From Actinomycetospora endophytica (GTDB taxonomy: Bacteria; Actinomycetota; Actinomycetes; Mycobacteriales; Pseudonocardiaceae), in the NCBI RefSeq assembly GCF_021026375.1, contig NZ_JAJNDB010000006.1:62001-126000 (forward strand): a stretch of 64,000 bases of DNA. The letters are read 5' to 3'. Under the pieces are notes generated by a model. That model did no database searches. It was not told the origin of the DNA and saw nothing but the letters and a program-made list of their open reading frames with translations. The number at the start of each line of letters is the position of its first letter. The stretch's first letter is position 1. Both the position numbers and the translations under genes were made by a program. Shown one piece after another: positions 55,206 to 63,671 of the stretch.

Positions 55206-56018
55206 GTGCCCGTGATGCCCGGGGCGGAGCCCTTCTCCGCCGATCCCGTGGGCGAGCCCGGGATCGGGATCGTGCTCTCGCACGGCTTCACCGGCACCCC
55301 GCAGAGCATGCGGCCGTGGGGTGAGCACCTGGCCGCCGAGGGCTTCGCGGTCCGCGGCCCGCGCCTGCCCGGGCACGGCACCCGGTGGCAGGACATGCAG
55401 GCCACCCGCTGGCCGGACTGGTACGGCGAGCTGGCGCGGGCGGTCGACGACCTCGCGGGCCACTGCCGGTCGGTGTTCGTCTTCGGGCTCTCGATGGGCG
55501 GCACGCTGACGCTGCGCCTCGCCGAGGAGTACGGGGACGCGATCGCCGGGATCTGCCTCGTCAACCCCTCCGTGACGACGCTGCGGCGGGACGCCGCGAT
55601 CGCCCCCTACCTGGCCCGCGTGTGGCCGTGGGCGAGCGCCGTCGCGAACGACGTCGCCAAGCCCGGGGTGACCGAGCTGGCGTACGACCGGGTGCCGCTG
55701 AAGGCGTTCGTGTCGCTGCGCGAACTGTGGGATCTGGTGCGGGGCGACCTGGGGCGGATCCACCAGCCGACGTTGCTCTACCGGTCCGCGAACGATCACG
55801 TCGTGGAGCCGGTGAACGCGCGCCTGGTGCTCGACGGGATCGCCTCGACCGACACCACCGAGGTCGTCCTGCCCGACAGCTACCACGTGGCGACGCTCGA
55901 CAACGACGCCCCGACGATCTTCGAGGGCAGCACCGCCTTCGTGCGGCGGGTCGACGCGGCCTGCAGTGCAGCCTCGTCCCCCGCCCCGACCGGCTCGACC
56001 GCAGGGAACCCCGCATGA
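55206..56018 (+). CDS. Alpha/beta hydrolase (carboxylesterase/monoacylglycerol lipase type)
   Basis: A 270-residue serine hydrolase. I chose GTG 55206 with GGAGG 5 nt upstream. IVLSHGFTGTPQSMRPWGEH supplies the oxyanion region, FVFGLSMGGTLTLRLAEEYG the nucleophile GLSMG, and LYRSANDHVVEP plus DSYHVATLDNDAP the Asp and His. The pattern matches Est30/thermostable monoacylglycerol lipases. It is divergent from plsC and overlaps the next gene (ATGA), suggesting a two-gene lipid-related operon. There is no signal peptide. Confidence 0.92.
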   Translation: MPVMPGAEPFSADPVGEPGIGIVLSHGFTGTPQSMRPWGEHLAAEGFAVRGPRLPGHGTRWQDMQATRWPDWYGELARAVDDLAGHCRSVFVFGLSMGGTLTLRLAEEYGDAIAGICLVNPSVTTLRRDAAIAPYLARVWPWASAVANDVAKPGVTELAYDRVPLKAFVSLRELWDLVRGDLGRIHQPTLLYRSANDHVVEPVNARLVLDGIASTDTTEVVLPDSYHVATLDNDAPTIFEGSTAFVRRVDAACSAASSPAPTGSTAGNPA

Positions 56019-56668
56019 GCTCGCCCGACCCCGAGGAGACCCCCCGGCCGGAGACCCCCCGCCGCTCCGACGACGCCGGCCTGTCGCCGGGCTCGAACGA
56101 CGCGCGGCGCTTCGAGATGCCCGAGGACGTGGACGCGGCGTTCGCGGCGATCGTCGCGGACTGGGCGGGGACCGACGCCCCGCGCTGGCCGCAGGACCCG
56201 ACCGAGGACGGCCCCTCGTCCGGGATCGGGCTGGCCACGCCGCCGCAGGGCCAGCCCGAGGCGCATCCGGAACGCCGGGACGACGACCTGTTCACCACCG
56301 GTCCGATGGCCCCGGGCCCGCACTCGCCGGGCGCACCGCCCACCCCGCCCGCCGGGGCCCGCCCCACCGGGCCGGCCGCTCAGGAGCCGCCCCCGGTCCG
56401 CCGCGACGCCGCGGACGACCACTTCGTCCCGCCGGACCCCCCGCCGCTCCCGCGGATCGGGATGTCGAGCCTGTTGGGCCTGCTCCTGCTGGTGGCGGGG
56501 GTCGTGCTGCTCGCGCTGCCCGCGCTGGTCGGCGGGGAGCTCGCCGGGTTGGGCATCGTCCCGGGTCTGCTGGCCATGGCCGCGGGTCTCGGGTGGCTCG
56601 TCGTCGGGATGCGGCGCTCCTCGGAGGACGACCACGACGCGGGTCCGGACGAGCACGGCACCGTGTAG
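56015..56668 (+). CDS. Proline-rich membrane protein coupled to the esterase
   Basis: A 217-residue hypothetical protein. A hydrophilic N-terminal region includes RFEMPEDVDAAFAAIVADWAG (a likely short helix conserved in such proteins) and then Pro-rich disorder to about residue 145. Two closely spaced membrane helices follow (SSLLGLLLLVAGVVLLALPA and LGIVPGLLAMAAGLGWLVVG). The charged tail is cytosolic if both ends are inside. Start overlaps the esterase stop by 4 nt. The family is known in actinobacteria only as a hypothetical protein; the coupling suggests a membrane partner of the hydrolase. Confidence 0.75.
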   Translation: MSSPDPEETPRPETPRRSDDAGLSPGSNDARRFEMPEDVDAAFAAIVADWAGTDAPRWPQDPTEDGPSSGIGLATPPQGQPEAHPERRDDDLFTTGPMAPGPHSPGAPPTPPAGARPTGPAAQEPPPVRRDAADDHFVPPDPPPLPRIGMSSLLGLLLLVAGVVLLALPALVGGELAGLGIVPGLLAMAAGLGWLVVGMRRSSEDDHDAGPDEHGTV

Positions 56669-56683
56669 GTGCGCTGCGCGCTC

Positions 56684-56723
56684 GTGAGCACTAATCGTCG
56701 TTGTAGCGACGATTAGTGCTCAC
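56684..56723. terminator. 17-bp perfect hairpin between convergent genes
   Basis: GTGAGCACTAATCGTCG (56684-56700) pairs perfectly with 56707-56723 around TTGTAG; further out GGTGCGCT (56668-56675) and AGCGCACC (56732-56739) also pair. It spans the ends of the plus-strand membrane protein and the ROK kinase and shares GTGAGCACT-ATCGTCG with the hairpin after pknL. Confidence 0.78.
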
Positions 56724-57682
56724 AAGTGCGGAGCGCACCTCTCCTGGGCATCGAGCGCCGCGCCGATCATGCCGGCGTCCCCGCCCAGCACCGCGGGCCG
56801 TACGTCCGCGAGGTGGCGGTGGCCCGCGCCGGTGACCTGCTCGCCGTAGGTGCGCACCGCCTCGTCGAGGAACAGCGGCGCCGAGGCGGACACCTCGCCG
56901 CCGATCACGACGACGTCGGGGTCGAAGACGTCCGCGACCAGGGCGAGGCCCCGGCCGAGCCAGCTCGCGAAGTCGGCCATCACCCGGCGCGCGAGGCCGT
57001 CCCCGGCCGCGGCCGCGTCGGCGACCTCACGTCCGGACAGCGGCAGCCCGCGCTCCCAGCTCGCCCGCAGCGTCGAGAAGTCCTCGCTGGCCGTCACCGC
57101 CTCGTCGGCGCCGGTCCCCAGGGCGGTCCCGCTGCAGTAGCGCTCGAGGCAGCCCCGCTTCCCGCACGGGCACGGCCGCCCGCCCGGGACGACGACGAGG
57201 TGGCCGAGCTCGGGCGCGACGCCGTACGCCCCGCGGAAGACGGTGCCGTCGACGAGCAGCGCGGCGCCGATCCCGGTCCCGAGCGCGACGAGCACCGCGA
57301 CGCGGGCGCCCGCGGCGGCCCCGACCCGGTGCTCGGCGAGGCCCGCAGCGTTCGCGTCGTGCTCGAGGGTCACCGGCAGTCCGAGGCGCTCGGTCATGCG
57401 GGCGACGACGGGCTCGTCGCGCCAGGGCAGGTGGGCGCCGAAGGACACCGAGCGGCGCTCCGGGGCGACGAACCCGGCGACGGCCAGTCCGACGGCGGCC
57501 ACCTCGGTGCCCTCCGCGCGGGCGTGCCCGGCGAGGTGGTCGACGAGGCCCGCGACGGTGTCGTCCAGCTCGTCGGCGCTGCGTGGGGTGGGCGCGACGC
57601 GGGTCGCGACGAGGGTGCCCGCGGAGTCGACGAGGCCGGCCTTCGCGGAGGTGCCACCGACGTCGACGCCGACGGTCAGCAC
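56720..57682 (-). CDS. ROK-family sugar kinase (glucokinase-like)
   Basis: A 320-residue ROK protein without an HTH domain, so an enzyme rather than a repressor. VGVDVGGTSAKAGLVD is the ATP motif, LEHDANAAGLAEHRVGA and VALGTGIGAALLVDG the catalytic region (Asp in EHDANA), and APELGHLVV with CPCGKRGCLERYCSG the zinc-binding signature. Homologues in mycobacteria are polyphosphate/ATP glucokinases elsewhere in the genome. Its GTG start overlaps the end of the next gene by 7 nt, so it is probably the last gene of the leftward operon. Glucose is the likely substrate, although N-acetylmannosamine kinases look similar. Confidence 0.9.
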   Translation of the reverse strand: MLTVGVDVGGTSAKAGLVDSAGTLVATRVAPTPRSADELDDTVAGLVDHLAGHARAEGTEVAAVGLAVAGFVAPERRSVSFGAHLPWRDEPVVARMTERLGLPVTLEHDANAAGLAEHRVGAAAGARVAVLVALGTGIGAALLVDGTVFRGAYGVAPELGHLVVVPGGRPCPCGKRGCLERYCSGTALGTGADEAVTASEDFSTLRASWERGLPLSGREVADAAAAGDGLARRVMADFASWLGRGLALVADVFDPDVVVIGGEVSASAPLFLDEAVRTYGEQVTGAGHRHLADVRPAVLGGDAGMIGAALDAQERCAPHL

Positions 57683-58551
57683 GGGCGGGTCCGCCGGCGG
57701 ACCGGGATGCGCTGCACGCCGCGACCGGAGCGGTCGGTGGTCGGCGTCGTGACGGGGGCTGCCGGAGCGGGACCGGCCGGTGAGGACGGGGCCGCTGTTG
57801 ACGAGGCCGCCGGGGCGGTGGGCGCAGCGGGCGCCGGCTGCGGTTGCGGCGCGGGCTGCGGGAACGGCCGGGGCTCGGCGGCGGCCGCGGCTGGTCCGTC
57901 CGACTCGCCCGCGGTCTGCCGGCGTGGGCTCGGACGGGGGCCGCGCTTGCCGGTGGGCCGTTCGGGGGCGGAGCGCGGCGAGTCGTCGGGTCCGGGATAG
58001 GCGGGCGTCGGCCGCGGTTCCGGGTCGAACAGCGCGTGTGGCGCGACGTCCCAGGGCACCTCCGACGACGCGTCCCCGGACGCCGGGTCCTCGGCCATCG
58101 CGTCACCGGACGGCGCGGCGCCTCCGGCGGGGGCCGCGCCCGCCCCGGGCTGCGCGGCGGGCGGAGGCTCGGGAGCCGGATGCGTGGCGTACCCGTGAGC
58201 CGGATGCTCGTGCGGTGCGTACCCGTGCGGCGCGTGCTCGTGCGCACCCGTCGCATGCGCCTGGACCAGCAGGCGCAGGATCACGAGCAGCCCGGACGCC
58301 TGCTCCGCGAGCGTCGCCGTGAGCTCCGGCTGCTCCCCGCGCAGGGCCGCGACCAGCGCACACACCGGGCACCACGTGCACGGCCCCGGACTCTGCCGCG
58401 GCCGCCCGGAGGCGCCGTCGGCGCGCGCGGTGGCCACCCCGTCGACGCGGGTCCCGACCCAGTCCAGCAGCGCCGTCGCCGTCTCCCGCGCCTCGCGCGC
58501 CAGCCGCTCGCGCGCCGCGCGATCGGCCTCGGTTCCCCCCGGTCCCGTCAC
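57676..58551 (-). CDS. CxxC protein with His-rich and Pro-rich tail (Rv2183c position)
   Basis: A 291-residue protein. The conserved part is the N-terminal 95 residues: a helix (REARETATALLDWVGTRVDG), then CTWCPVCALVAALRGEQPEL with CxxC plus a third Cys, then a helical LAEQASGLLVILRLLVQAHA. The rest is low complexity: a His-rich stretch (HEHAPHGYAPHEHPAHGYAT) and Pro/Ala repeats. Proteins with the TWCPVC motif occur beside the ArsA-like ATPase in many actinobacteria, as here (1-bp gap). A metal-handling or redox role is possible, but there is no direct evidence. Confidence 0.72.
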   Translation of the reverse strand: MTGPGGTEADRAARERLAREARETATALLDWVGTRVDGVATARADGASGRPRQSPGPCTWCPVCALVAALRGEQPELTATLAEQASGLLVILRLLVQAHATGAHEHAPHGYAPHEHPAHGYATHPAPEPPPAAQPGAGAAPAGGAAPSGDAMAEDPASGDASSEVPWDVAPHALFDPEPRPTPAYPGPDDSPRSAPERPTGKRGPRPSPRRQTAGESDGPAAAAAEPRPFPQPAPQPQPAPAAPTAPAASSTAAPSSPAGPAPAAPVTTPTTDRSGRGVQRIPVRRRTRPC

Positions 58552-58552
58552 G

Positions 58553-59788
58553 TCACCGCATCCAGACGGCGGGGTCGGGGCGGAAGGCGACGGAGAGCAC
58601 GTCGTCGTCGAGGTCGGCGGAGACGACGTCGCAGCGGCGCAGGACCGGCGGCAGCGCGACCGTCCGACGCCGGCCCCCGACGGTCACCGCGAGCTCGTCA
58701 CCGATCCGGGCGAGGTCGACCTCACCGTCGCCGATGCCCGGCACCTGGAGGTCCAGCACGTACTCGCTCTCCGTGGACGTGCCCTCCCCGGCGGTGCGGC
58801 GCAGGTCCAGCAGGGGACGGCCGAATCCGCCCTCGAGCGGGTCGTCGTCGCCGTAGAGGTCCTCGGCGAGACCGACGAGCTCGTCGGTCCCGACCGGTTC
58901 CCCCGAGCGGTACCCGGCCGAGCGGACCGGGACCCCGACCCCCGTCGTGAGCTCGTTCAGCTCCGCGAGCACCGCCTCCTGGTCACGGCGCCGCTCCCGC
59001 ATCCAGGCCGCGGCGGCCCCGCGGCCGGACCCGGGGTCCGGGACGAGACGGTTCGCGACGACGCCGTCGACGTGCAGCTCGTGCAGGGCGAGGGCGGTCA
59101 GGGTGCGCCGGGTCTCCGCCGCGACCACCCGCTCCGGGGTGAGGACGAGCCGGATGGTGGTGGTCTCCCGGTCGGCGAGCAGGTCGCGCAGGCCGGAGAG
59201 CTGCTCCGCGAGCCGCGAGAGCGCCCCGGCCGCGGCGTCCCACTTCGCGACCTGCGCACCGCTCCCGGCCAGGCCGGCCAGCACCCCGCGGACCGCACGG
59301 CGATGGGCCGGGAACAGCCGCTCGAGGTAGCCGCCGAAGGCCTCGGGCAGGCTGAGCAGGCGCAACGTCTCGGCGGTGGGACCGCAGTCGACGACGACGA
59401 CCTCCCACGGCCCGTCCTCGGTCGCCCGCCGGACCTGCTCGAGAGCCAGCAGCTCCTCGACGCCCGGGAGCACGGTCAGCTCGTCCGCGACGATCTCCTC
59501 GACCCCGGCCCCGGCCAGCAGCGTCCGCAGCTGGGAGCGCAGCGGCTCCCACGCCTCGTCGACGAGCGCCCGGGTGTCGACGTGCGCCGCGAACAGGCCC
59601 GGGAGGCTCGCGGCGACCTCGGTGGGTTCGCTGCCCAGGTCGGCGGCGAACGTGTCGCCCAGGGAGTGCGCCGGGTCGGTCGAGAGCACCAGGACCTTGC
59701 GGCCCGAGCGCGCGAGGGCCACCGCGGTCGCGGCGGCGGTCGTCGTCTTGCCCACCCCGCCCTTGCCCGTGAAGAGCAGGACCCGCAT
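58553..59788 (-). CDS. ArsA/GET3-like ATPase (Rv2184c-like)
   Basis: Deviant Walker A ATPase, 411 residues from ATG 59788. LLFTGKGGVGKTTTAAATAV (residues 4-23) is the P-loop, VLSTDPAHSLGDTFA the switch I/A' region, and VVVVDCGPTAETLRLLSLPE the switch II. The C-terminal domain (SEYVLDLQVPGIGDGEVDLA onward) is a small beta domain found in a subset of ArsA-like proteins and resembling the HSP20-like fold. No arsenic genes are near, so arsenite transport is unlikely. Its start overlaps the SRPBCC gene stop (ATGA). Confidence 0.9.
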   Translation of the reverse strand: MRVLLFTGKGGVGKTTTAAATAVALARSGRKVLVLSTDPAHSLGDTFAADLGSEPTEVAASLPGLFAAHVDTRALVDEAWEPLRSQLRTLLAGAGVEEIVADELTVLPGVEELLALEQVRRATEDGPWEVVVVDCGPTAETLRLLSLPEAFGGYLERLFPAHRRAVRGVLAGLAGSGAQVAKWDAAAGALSRLAEQLSGLRDLLADRETTTIRLVLTPERVVAAETRRTLTALALHELHVDGVVANRLVPDPGSGRGAAAAWMRERRRDQEAVLAELNELTTGVGVPVRSAGYRSGEPVGTDELVGLAEDLYGDDDPLEGGFGRPLLDLRRTAGEGTSTESEYVLDLQVPGIGDGEVDLARIGDELAVTVGGRRRTVALPPVLRRCDVVSADLDDDVLSVAFRPDPAVWMR

Positions 59789-60216
59789 CAGGCCTCCACG
59801 CGGCGCTTGAGGCCGGTGAGCGCGGTGTCCATGATCTTCTTCTCGGCCCGGCGCTTGATCATCCCGGGCATCGGGACCGCCAGGTCGACGGCCAGCGTGT
59901 AGGTCACGGTGGTCTCCTCCTCGGTGCCCTCGAGCCGGTAGCGGCCGCGCTGTCCGCGCTGCATCTGACCGGACACGAGGTCCCAGGTGACGCCGTCGTC
60001 GACCCAGTCGTAGGCGAGGACGTAGGTGTCCTTGATCGGACCCGCGTCCAGGGTGAAGCGGACCTGTTCTGGCCGGCCCTCGTCGTCGTGCGTGAGGACC
60101 TTCGCCGAGGTGATGGAATCCGCCCACTCCGGGTAGGCGGGGAAGTCGGCGATCACGTCGAGCACGGTCGCCGGAGCGGCCGCGATGGTGATGGACTGCG
60201 TGGACTCGTCCGCCAT
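59788..60216 (-). CDS. SRPBCC/START-like lipid-binding protein (Rv2185c-like)
   Basis: A 142-residue helix-grip protein. SITIAAAPATVLDVIADFPA with YPEWADSITSAKVL is the standard START/polyketide-cyclase N-terminus, and MPGMIKRRAEKKIMDTALTG the long C-terminal helix. It corresponds to Rv2185c (TB16.3). It is the first gene of the coupled string with the ArsA-like ATPase and CxxC protein. A hydrophobic ligand is likely; its identity is unknown. Confidence 0.88.
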   Translation of the reverse strand: MADESTQSITIAAAPATVLDVIADFPAYPEWADSITSAKVLTHDDEGRPEQVRFTLDAGPIKDTYVLAYDWVDDGVTWDLVSGQMQRGQRGRYRLEGTEEETTVTYTLAVDLAVPMPGMIKRRAEKKIMDTALTGLKRRVEA

Positions 60217-60335
60217 GGCGCGGAGGCTACCGTCGTCGGCTCACGCGTTCGTCCCCGCCGTCGTCCAGGCCACCCCGCCCGGGACGCGATCCATCTCACG
60301 GTACCCACCCCGACGTCGGGAAGCTGTCGCGCGGG

Positions 60336-61136
60336 TCACCATCGCACCGCCGCGGGGGTCCCCCGGCGGCGGAAGTGCCCGACGTTGAGGCACTCCGTCG
60401 GCCCGATCCGGACACGCCCGGTGAGCGGGGCGTGCACGTGCCCGTAGAGCGCCAGCCGCGGCCGGTACGTCCGCACGTGCTCGACGAGGGTGGGCGAGGT
60501 CAGCTCGTGGGTGCGGGCGACGACGTCGTAGGCGAGCTCGGCGATCGCGGGCGGCGCGTGGCTGCAGAGCACGTCGACCGCCCCGAGCGCCTCCACCGCG
60601 GCGGCGTACTCCCCCGCCTCGCGCATGTTGGCCCGGAACACCCCGGCGCGCGGCTCGAACCCGGGCGGCAACGGGACCCCGCCGACGAACCCCACACGGG
60701 TGTCGCCGATGTCGACCACGTCACCGTCGACGGCGCGCAGGTGCGGGTACTTCGCGAGGAACTCCGGCCACATCGCGGGGACGTCGACGTTGCCGGGGAT
60801 CAGGTACACGGGCACGTCGATGGCGCCGAGCACGGCGAACATCTCCTCGTAGCGGCGCCGCACCGCCGCGTCGACGAGGGTCGCCGGGTCCTCGACGTCC
60901 GCCCACAACCGCCGGGTGTACTCCCGCAGCGCGCCCGGCCCACCCTCGGAGCGCAGCCGGGCGAACTCCACGGTGGCCTGCGGGCCGAGGATCTCGGCGA
61001 GGATGCCGTGGGCCGGGTCGTCGTAGTCGACGAAGTCCAGGAGGTCGCCCAGCACCACCAGCGCCTCGGCCCCGTCGGCGGCCCGGGCGAGGTCGGCGGC
61101 GTTGCCGTGGACGTCGGAGACGACATGAACTAACAC
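60336..61136 (-). CDS. Metallophosphoesterase
   Basis: Calcineurin-like phosphoesterase, 266 residues from GTG 61136. VVSDVHGNAADLA gives the first Asp-His, VVLGDLLDFVDY the bridging Asp, LIPGNVDVPAMW the Asn (GNxD replaces GNHE), LCSHAPPAIAEL the His, and YGHVHAPLTG the GHxH motif. The second codon is TTA (GTG TTA GTT CAT), very rare in this GC-rich genome. It follows the SRPBCC gene at 61151 by 14 bp on the same strand. The substrate cannot be predicted. Confidence 0.9.
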   Translation of the reverse strand: MLVHVVSDVHGNAADLARAADGAEALVVLGDLLDFVDYDDPAHGILAEILGPQATVEFARLRSEGGPGALREYTRRLWADVEDPATLVDAAVRRRYEEMFAVLGAIDVPVYLIPGNVDVPAMWPEFLAKYPHLRAVDGDVVDIGDTRVGFVGGVPLPPGFEPRAGVFRANMREAGEYAAAVEALGAVDVLCSHAPPAIAELAYDVVARTHELTSPTLVEHVRTYRPRLALYGHVHAPLTGRVRIGPTECLNVGHFRRRGTPAAVRW

Positions 61137-61150
61137 GAGCCGGGCACTCG

Positions 61151-61597
61151 TCAGGCTTTCACCGGGATCGCGGGCTCGCCCGGACGGCGGCCGCGCTCCA
61201 GCCGGGCCTTGAGACCGAAGGCGATCTCCTTGGCCGCGCGCTGCCGCCGCAGCCCCTCCCGCGCCGGGCCGGACCGTCCGCGCAGCAGGCGCCGCGCCCG
61301 CGCGCCCTCGGGGCCGGGAGCGGGGTCGACGCGCAGGAACCAGTGCAGCAGGGTGCCCTCCTCGCCGCCCGCCTCCGGGCCGGGTCCCAGCGCGACCGGC
61401 TCGCACCACACCTCGGCACTCCCGATCCAGCCGCCGGTGACCGACCAGCGGATGCCGGCCGGGCCGCGGTCGGCGAACACCGTGAGCTCGAGGTCCGGCC
61501 ACAGCCGCGGCCACTCGTCGGGGTCCGCGAACGCTCCCGCGACCTCCGCCCGCGCGGCGAGCACGAACGTCTCGTCGATCACGTCCAGGGCGGCCAC
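61151..61597 (-). CDS. SRPBCC-like protein (Rv2186c position)
   Basis: About 148 residues from GTG 61597 (an earlier start at 61645 is open). VIDETFVLAARAEVAGAFAD, PDEWPRLWPDLELTVFADRG and IRWSVTGGWIGSAEVWCEPV fit a helix-grip (polyketide cyclase/START-like) fold, with the C-terminal helix rich in Arg (ARARRLLRGRSGPAREGL). By position it matches Rv2186c. It is divergent from fadD15 with 176 bp between, which would hold promoters for both. Confidence 0.75.
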   Translation of the reverse strand: MAALDVIDETFVLAARAEVAGAFADPDEWPRLWPDLELTVFADRGPAGIRWSVTGGWIGSAEVWCEPVALGPGPEAGGEEGTLLHWFLRVDPAPGPEGARARRLLRGRSGPAREGLRRQRAAKEIAFGLKARLERGRRPGEPAIPVKA

Positions 61598-61773
61598 GGC
61601 CCCAGCCTGCCCGACGATCAGCGGCTCCGCACCGGGGGTACCCACCGATTCGTCGCATTCGACTGTTTCATCCGGTTACCACGGGGTAGTGACGGACCGT
61701 CGTCGTCGCCCTAGGCTGCGCGCACCGGTTGTCGCCGAGGACCACCGGCGAGGTGCGAGAGGGTGTGTGCGGG

Positions 61774-63567
61774 GTGCAGGAGTACAGCGTGCCGGCCGCG
61801 GCGAAGGTGGCGGACGACGACCGGCTCACCGATGCGGTGTGGGCCAACGCGGACGAGCACCCGGACGAGATCGCCTACCGCCGCGCCGTCGGGGGCCGGT
61901 GGACGCCGGTGACCTTCCGGGAGTTCCGCGACGACGTCGTCGCCGTCGCCAAGGGCTTCGTCGCGGCGGGCCTGCAGCCGGGTGACCGCGTCGGGATCGT
62001 CGCGCGGACCCGCTACGAGTGGACGCTGCTGGACTACGCGCTCTGGACGGCGGGCTGCGCCGGCCTGCCGATCTACGAGACGTCCTCGGCCTCGCAGTAC
62101 GAGTGGTGCCTGTCGAACTCCGGCGCGCGCGGCGTGGTCGTCGAGACCGACGAGCACCGCGCCACGCTGGACCAGGTGATCGGGTCGCTGCCCGACCTCG
62201 CGCACGTGTGGCAGATCGACGGCGCCTCGGCGGCGGTCGAGTCGCTGAAGGCGGCCGGCGCCGACGTGTCCGACGCCGACATCGAGGCGCGCCGCACCGG
62301 GGTCCACGCCGACGACCTCGCCACGCTGATCTACACCTCGGGCACCACCGGGCGCCCCAAGGGCTGCGAGATCACCCACCGCAACCTGCTCTTCGAGGTG
62401 CGCGCCGCGGGCGAGGTGTTCGGCTCGCTGATGCAGGCGGGGAACTCCACGCTGCTGTTCCTGCCGCTCGCGCACATCTTCGCGCGCGTGGTGCAGATCG
62501 CCGCCCAGGAGCACCGCTACGTGATCGGCCACTTCGCCGACACCTCGAAGCTCTCCGCCGAGCTCCCCCGCTTCAAGCCGGACTTCATCCTCTCGGTGCC
62601 CCGGGTGTTCGAGAAGGTCTACAACTCGGCCAAGCAGAAGGCCTACCAGGGCGGCAAGGGCCGGATCTTCGACCTCGCCGAGCAGACGGCGGTGGAGTAC
62701 TCGACGGCGCTGGACGGCTCCGGGCCCGGCCTGCTGCTGCGCGCCAAGCACGCGCTGTTCGACGTGCTGGTCTACGGCAAGCTGCGCGAGGCCCTCGGCG
62801 GGCAGTGCAGCGGCGCGGTGTCCGGCGGCTCGGCCCTCGGCGCGCGGATCGGGCACTTCTTCCGCGGTGTCGGCGTCCCGATCTACGAGGGCTACGGCCT
62901 CACCGAGACCTCCGCGGCGATCACCGCCAACGGCGAGCACGGGCTGCGGGTCGGCACCGTCGGGCGGCCGCTGCCCGGCATCACCGTCGCGATCGCCGAG
63001 GACGGCGAGGTGCTCGCGAAGGGCGACGTGGTGTTCGGGGGGTACTGGCGCAACCCGGACGCGACCGCGGAGACCGTGCAGGACGGCTGGTTCCACACCG
63101 GCGACATCGGCGCCCTCGACGACGGCTTCCTCTCGATCACCGGGCGCAAGAAGGAGCTGATCGTCACCGCGGGCGGCAAGAACGTCGCCCCGGCGGTGAT
63201 CGAGGACCGCATCCGCGCCCACCGGCTGGTCAGCCAGGCCCTCGTCGTCGGCGACGACCGTCCCTACGTGGCCGCGCTGATCACCCTCGACGCCGAGGCG
63301 CTCCCGGACTGGGCGGCCGAGCACGGCAAGTCGGGTTCCACCGCCGAGGACCTGGCGAACGACCCCGACCTGCGCGCGGAGATCCAGTCCGCGGTCGACG
63401 ACGGGAACGCCGCGGTCTCGAAGGCCGAGTCGGTGCGCCAGTTCCGCATCCTGACCTCGGACTTCACCGAGGACTCCGGCGAGCTCACCCCCACGATGAA
63501 GCTCAAGCGCAACGTGATCGCCGACCAGCGGGCGGGCGACATCGAGCAGGTCTACGCCCAGCACTGA
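61774..63567 (+). CDS. fadD15: Long-chain fatty-acyl-CoA ligase FadD15-like
   Basis: AMP-forming acyl-CoA synthetase, 597 residues from GTG 61774; the start VQEYSVPAAA mirrors the MREISVPAP of FadD15 as I recall it. TLIYTSGTTGRPKGCEITHR is the AMP/ATP loop, IYEGYGLTETSAAITAN the adenylate motif, and GWFHTGDIGALDDGFLSITG followed by RKKELIVTAGGKNVAP the hinge and acyl-adenylate region. ELTPTMKLKRNVI holds the catalytic Lys near the C-terminus. It is convergent with pimB' across the hairpin at 63612. It is a likely source of acyl-CoA for phospholipid and PIM acylation. Confidence 0.96.
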   Translation: MQEYSVPAAAKVADDDRLTDAVWANADEHPDEIAYRRAVGGRWTPVTFREFRDDVVAVAKGFVAAGLQPGDRVGIVARTRYEWTLLDYALWTAGCAGLPIYETSSASQYEWCLSNSGARGVVVETDEHRATLDQVIGSLPDLAHVWQIDGASAAVESLKAAGADVSDADIEARRTGVHADDLATLIYTSGTTGRPKGCEITHRNLLFEVRAAGEVFGSLMQAGNSTLLFLPLAHIFARVVQIAAQEHRYVIGHFADTSKLSAELPRFKPDFILSVPRVFEKVYNSAKQKAYQGGKGRIFDLAEQTAVEYSTALDGSGPGLLLRAKHALFDVLVYGKLREALGGQCSGAVSGGSALGARIGHFFRGVGVPIYEGYGLTETSAAITANGEHGLRVGTVGRPLPGITVAIAEDGEVLAKGDVVFGGYWRNPDATAETVQDGWFHTGDIGALDDGFLSITGRKKELIVTAGGKNVAPAVIEDRIRAHRLVSQALVVGDDRPYVAALITLDAEALPDWAAEHGKSGSTAEDLANDPDLRAEIQSAVDDGNAAVSKAESVRQFRILTSDFTEDSGELTPTMKLKRNVIADQRAGDIEQVYAQH

Positions 63568-63611
63568 GGCGGTCGGCGCCCGCCCGTTCCGACGCGCTCG
63601 CTCCCTTCCGG

Positions 63612-63661
63612 CACGAACGGCGCGTTCGTCACCTTCATGAGTGACGAGCGTGCCGTTCGTG
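63612..63661. terminator. 21-bp hairpin between convergent fadD15 and pimB'
   Basis: Arms 63612-63632 and 63641-63661 pair at 19 Watson-Crick positions plus two G-U pairs around an 8-nt loop. The sequence is ACGAACG/CGTTCGT-rich, like the hairpin at 34239-34293. It lies 45 bp after the fadD15 stop and 11 bp from the pimB' stop. Confidence 0.75.
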
Positions 63662-63671
63662 GTTTCGCCGC

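Noticed and set aside
58553-59788. Arsenite-pump ATPase annotation for the ArsA-like protein
   Set aside because: No arsenic genes nearby and only a single ATPase domain; the conserved block with SRPBCC and CxxC proteins points to another role.
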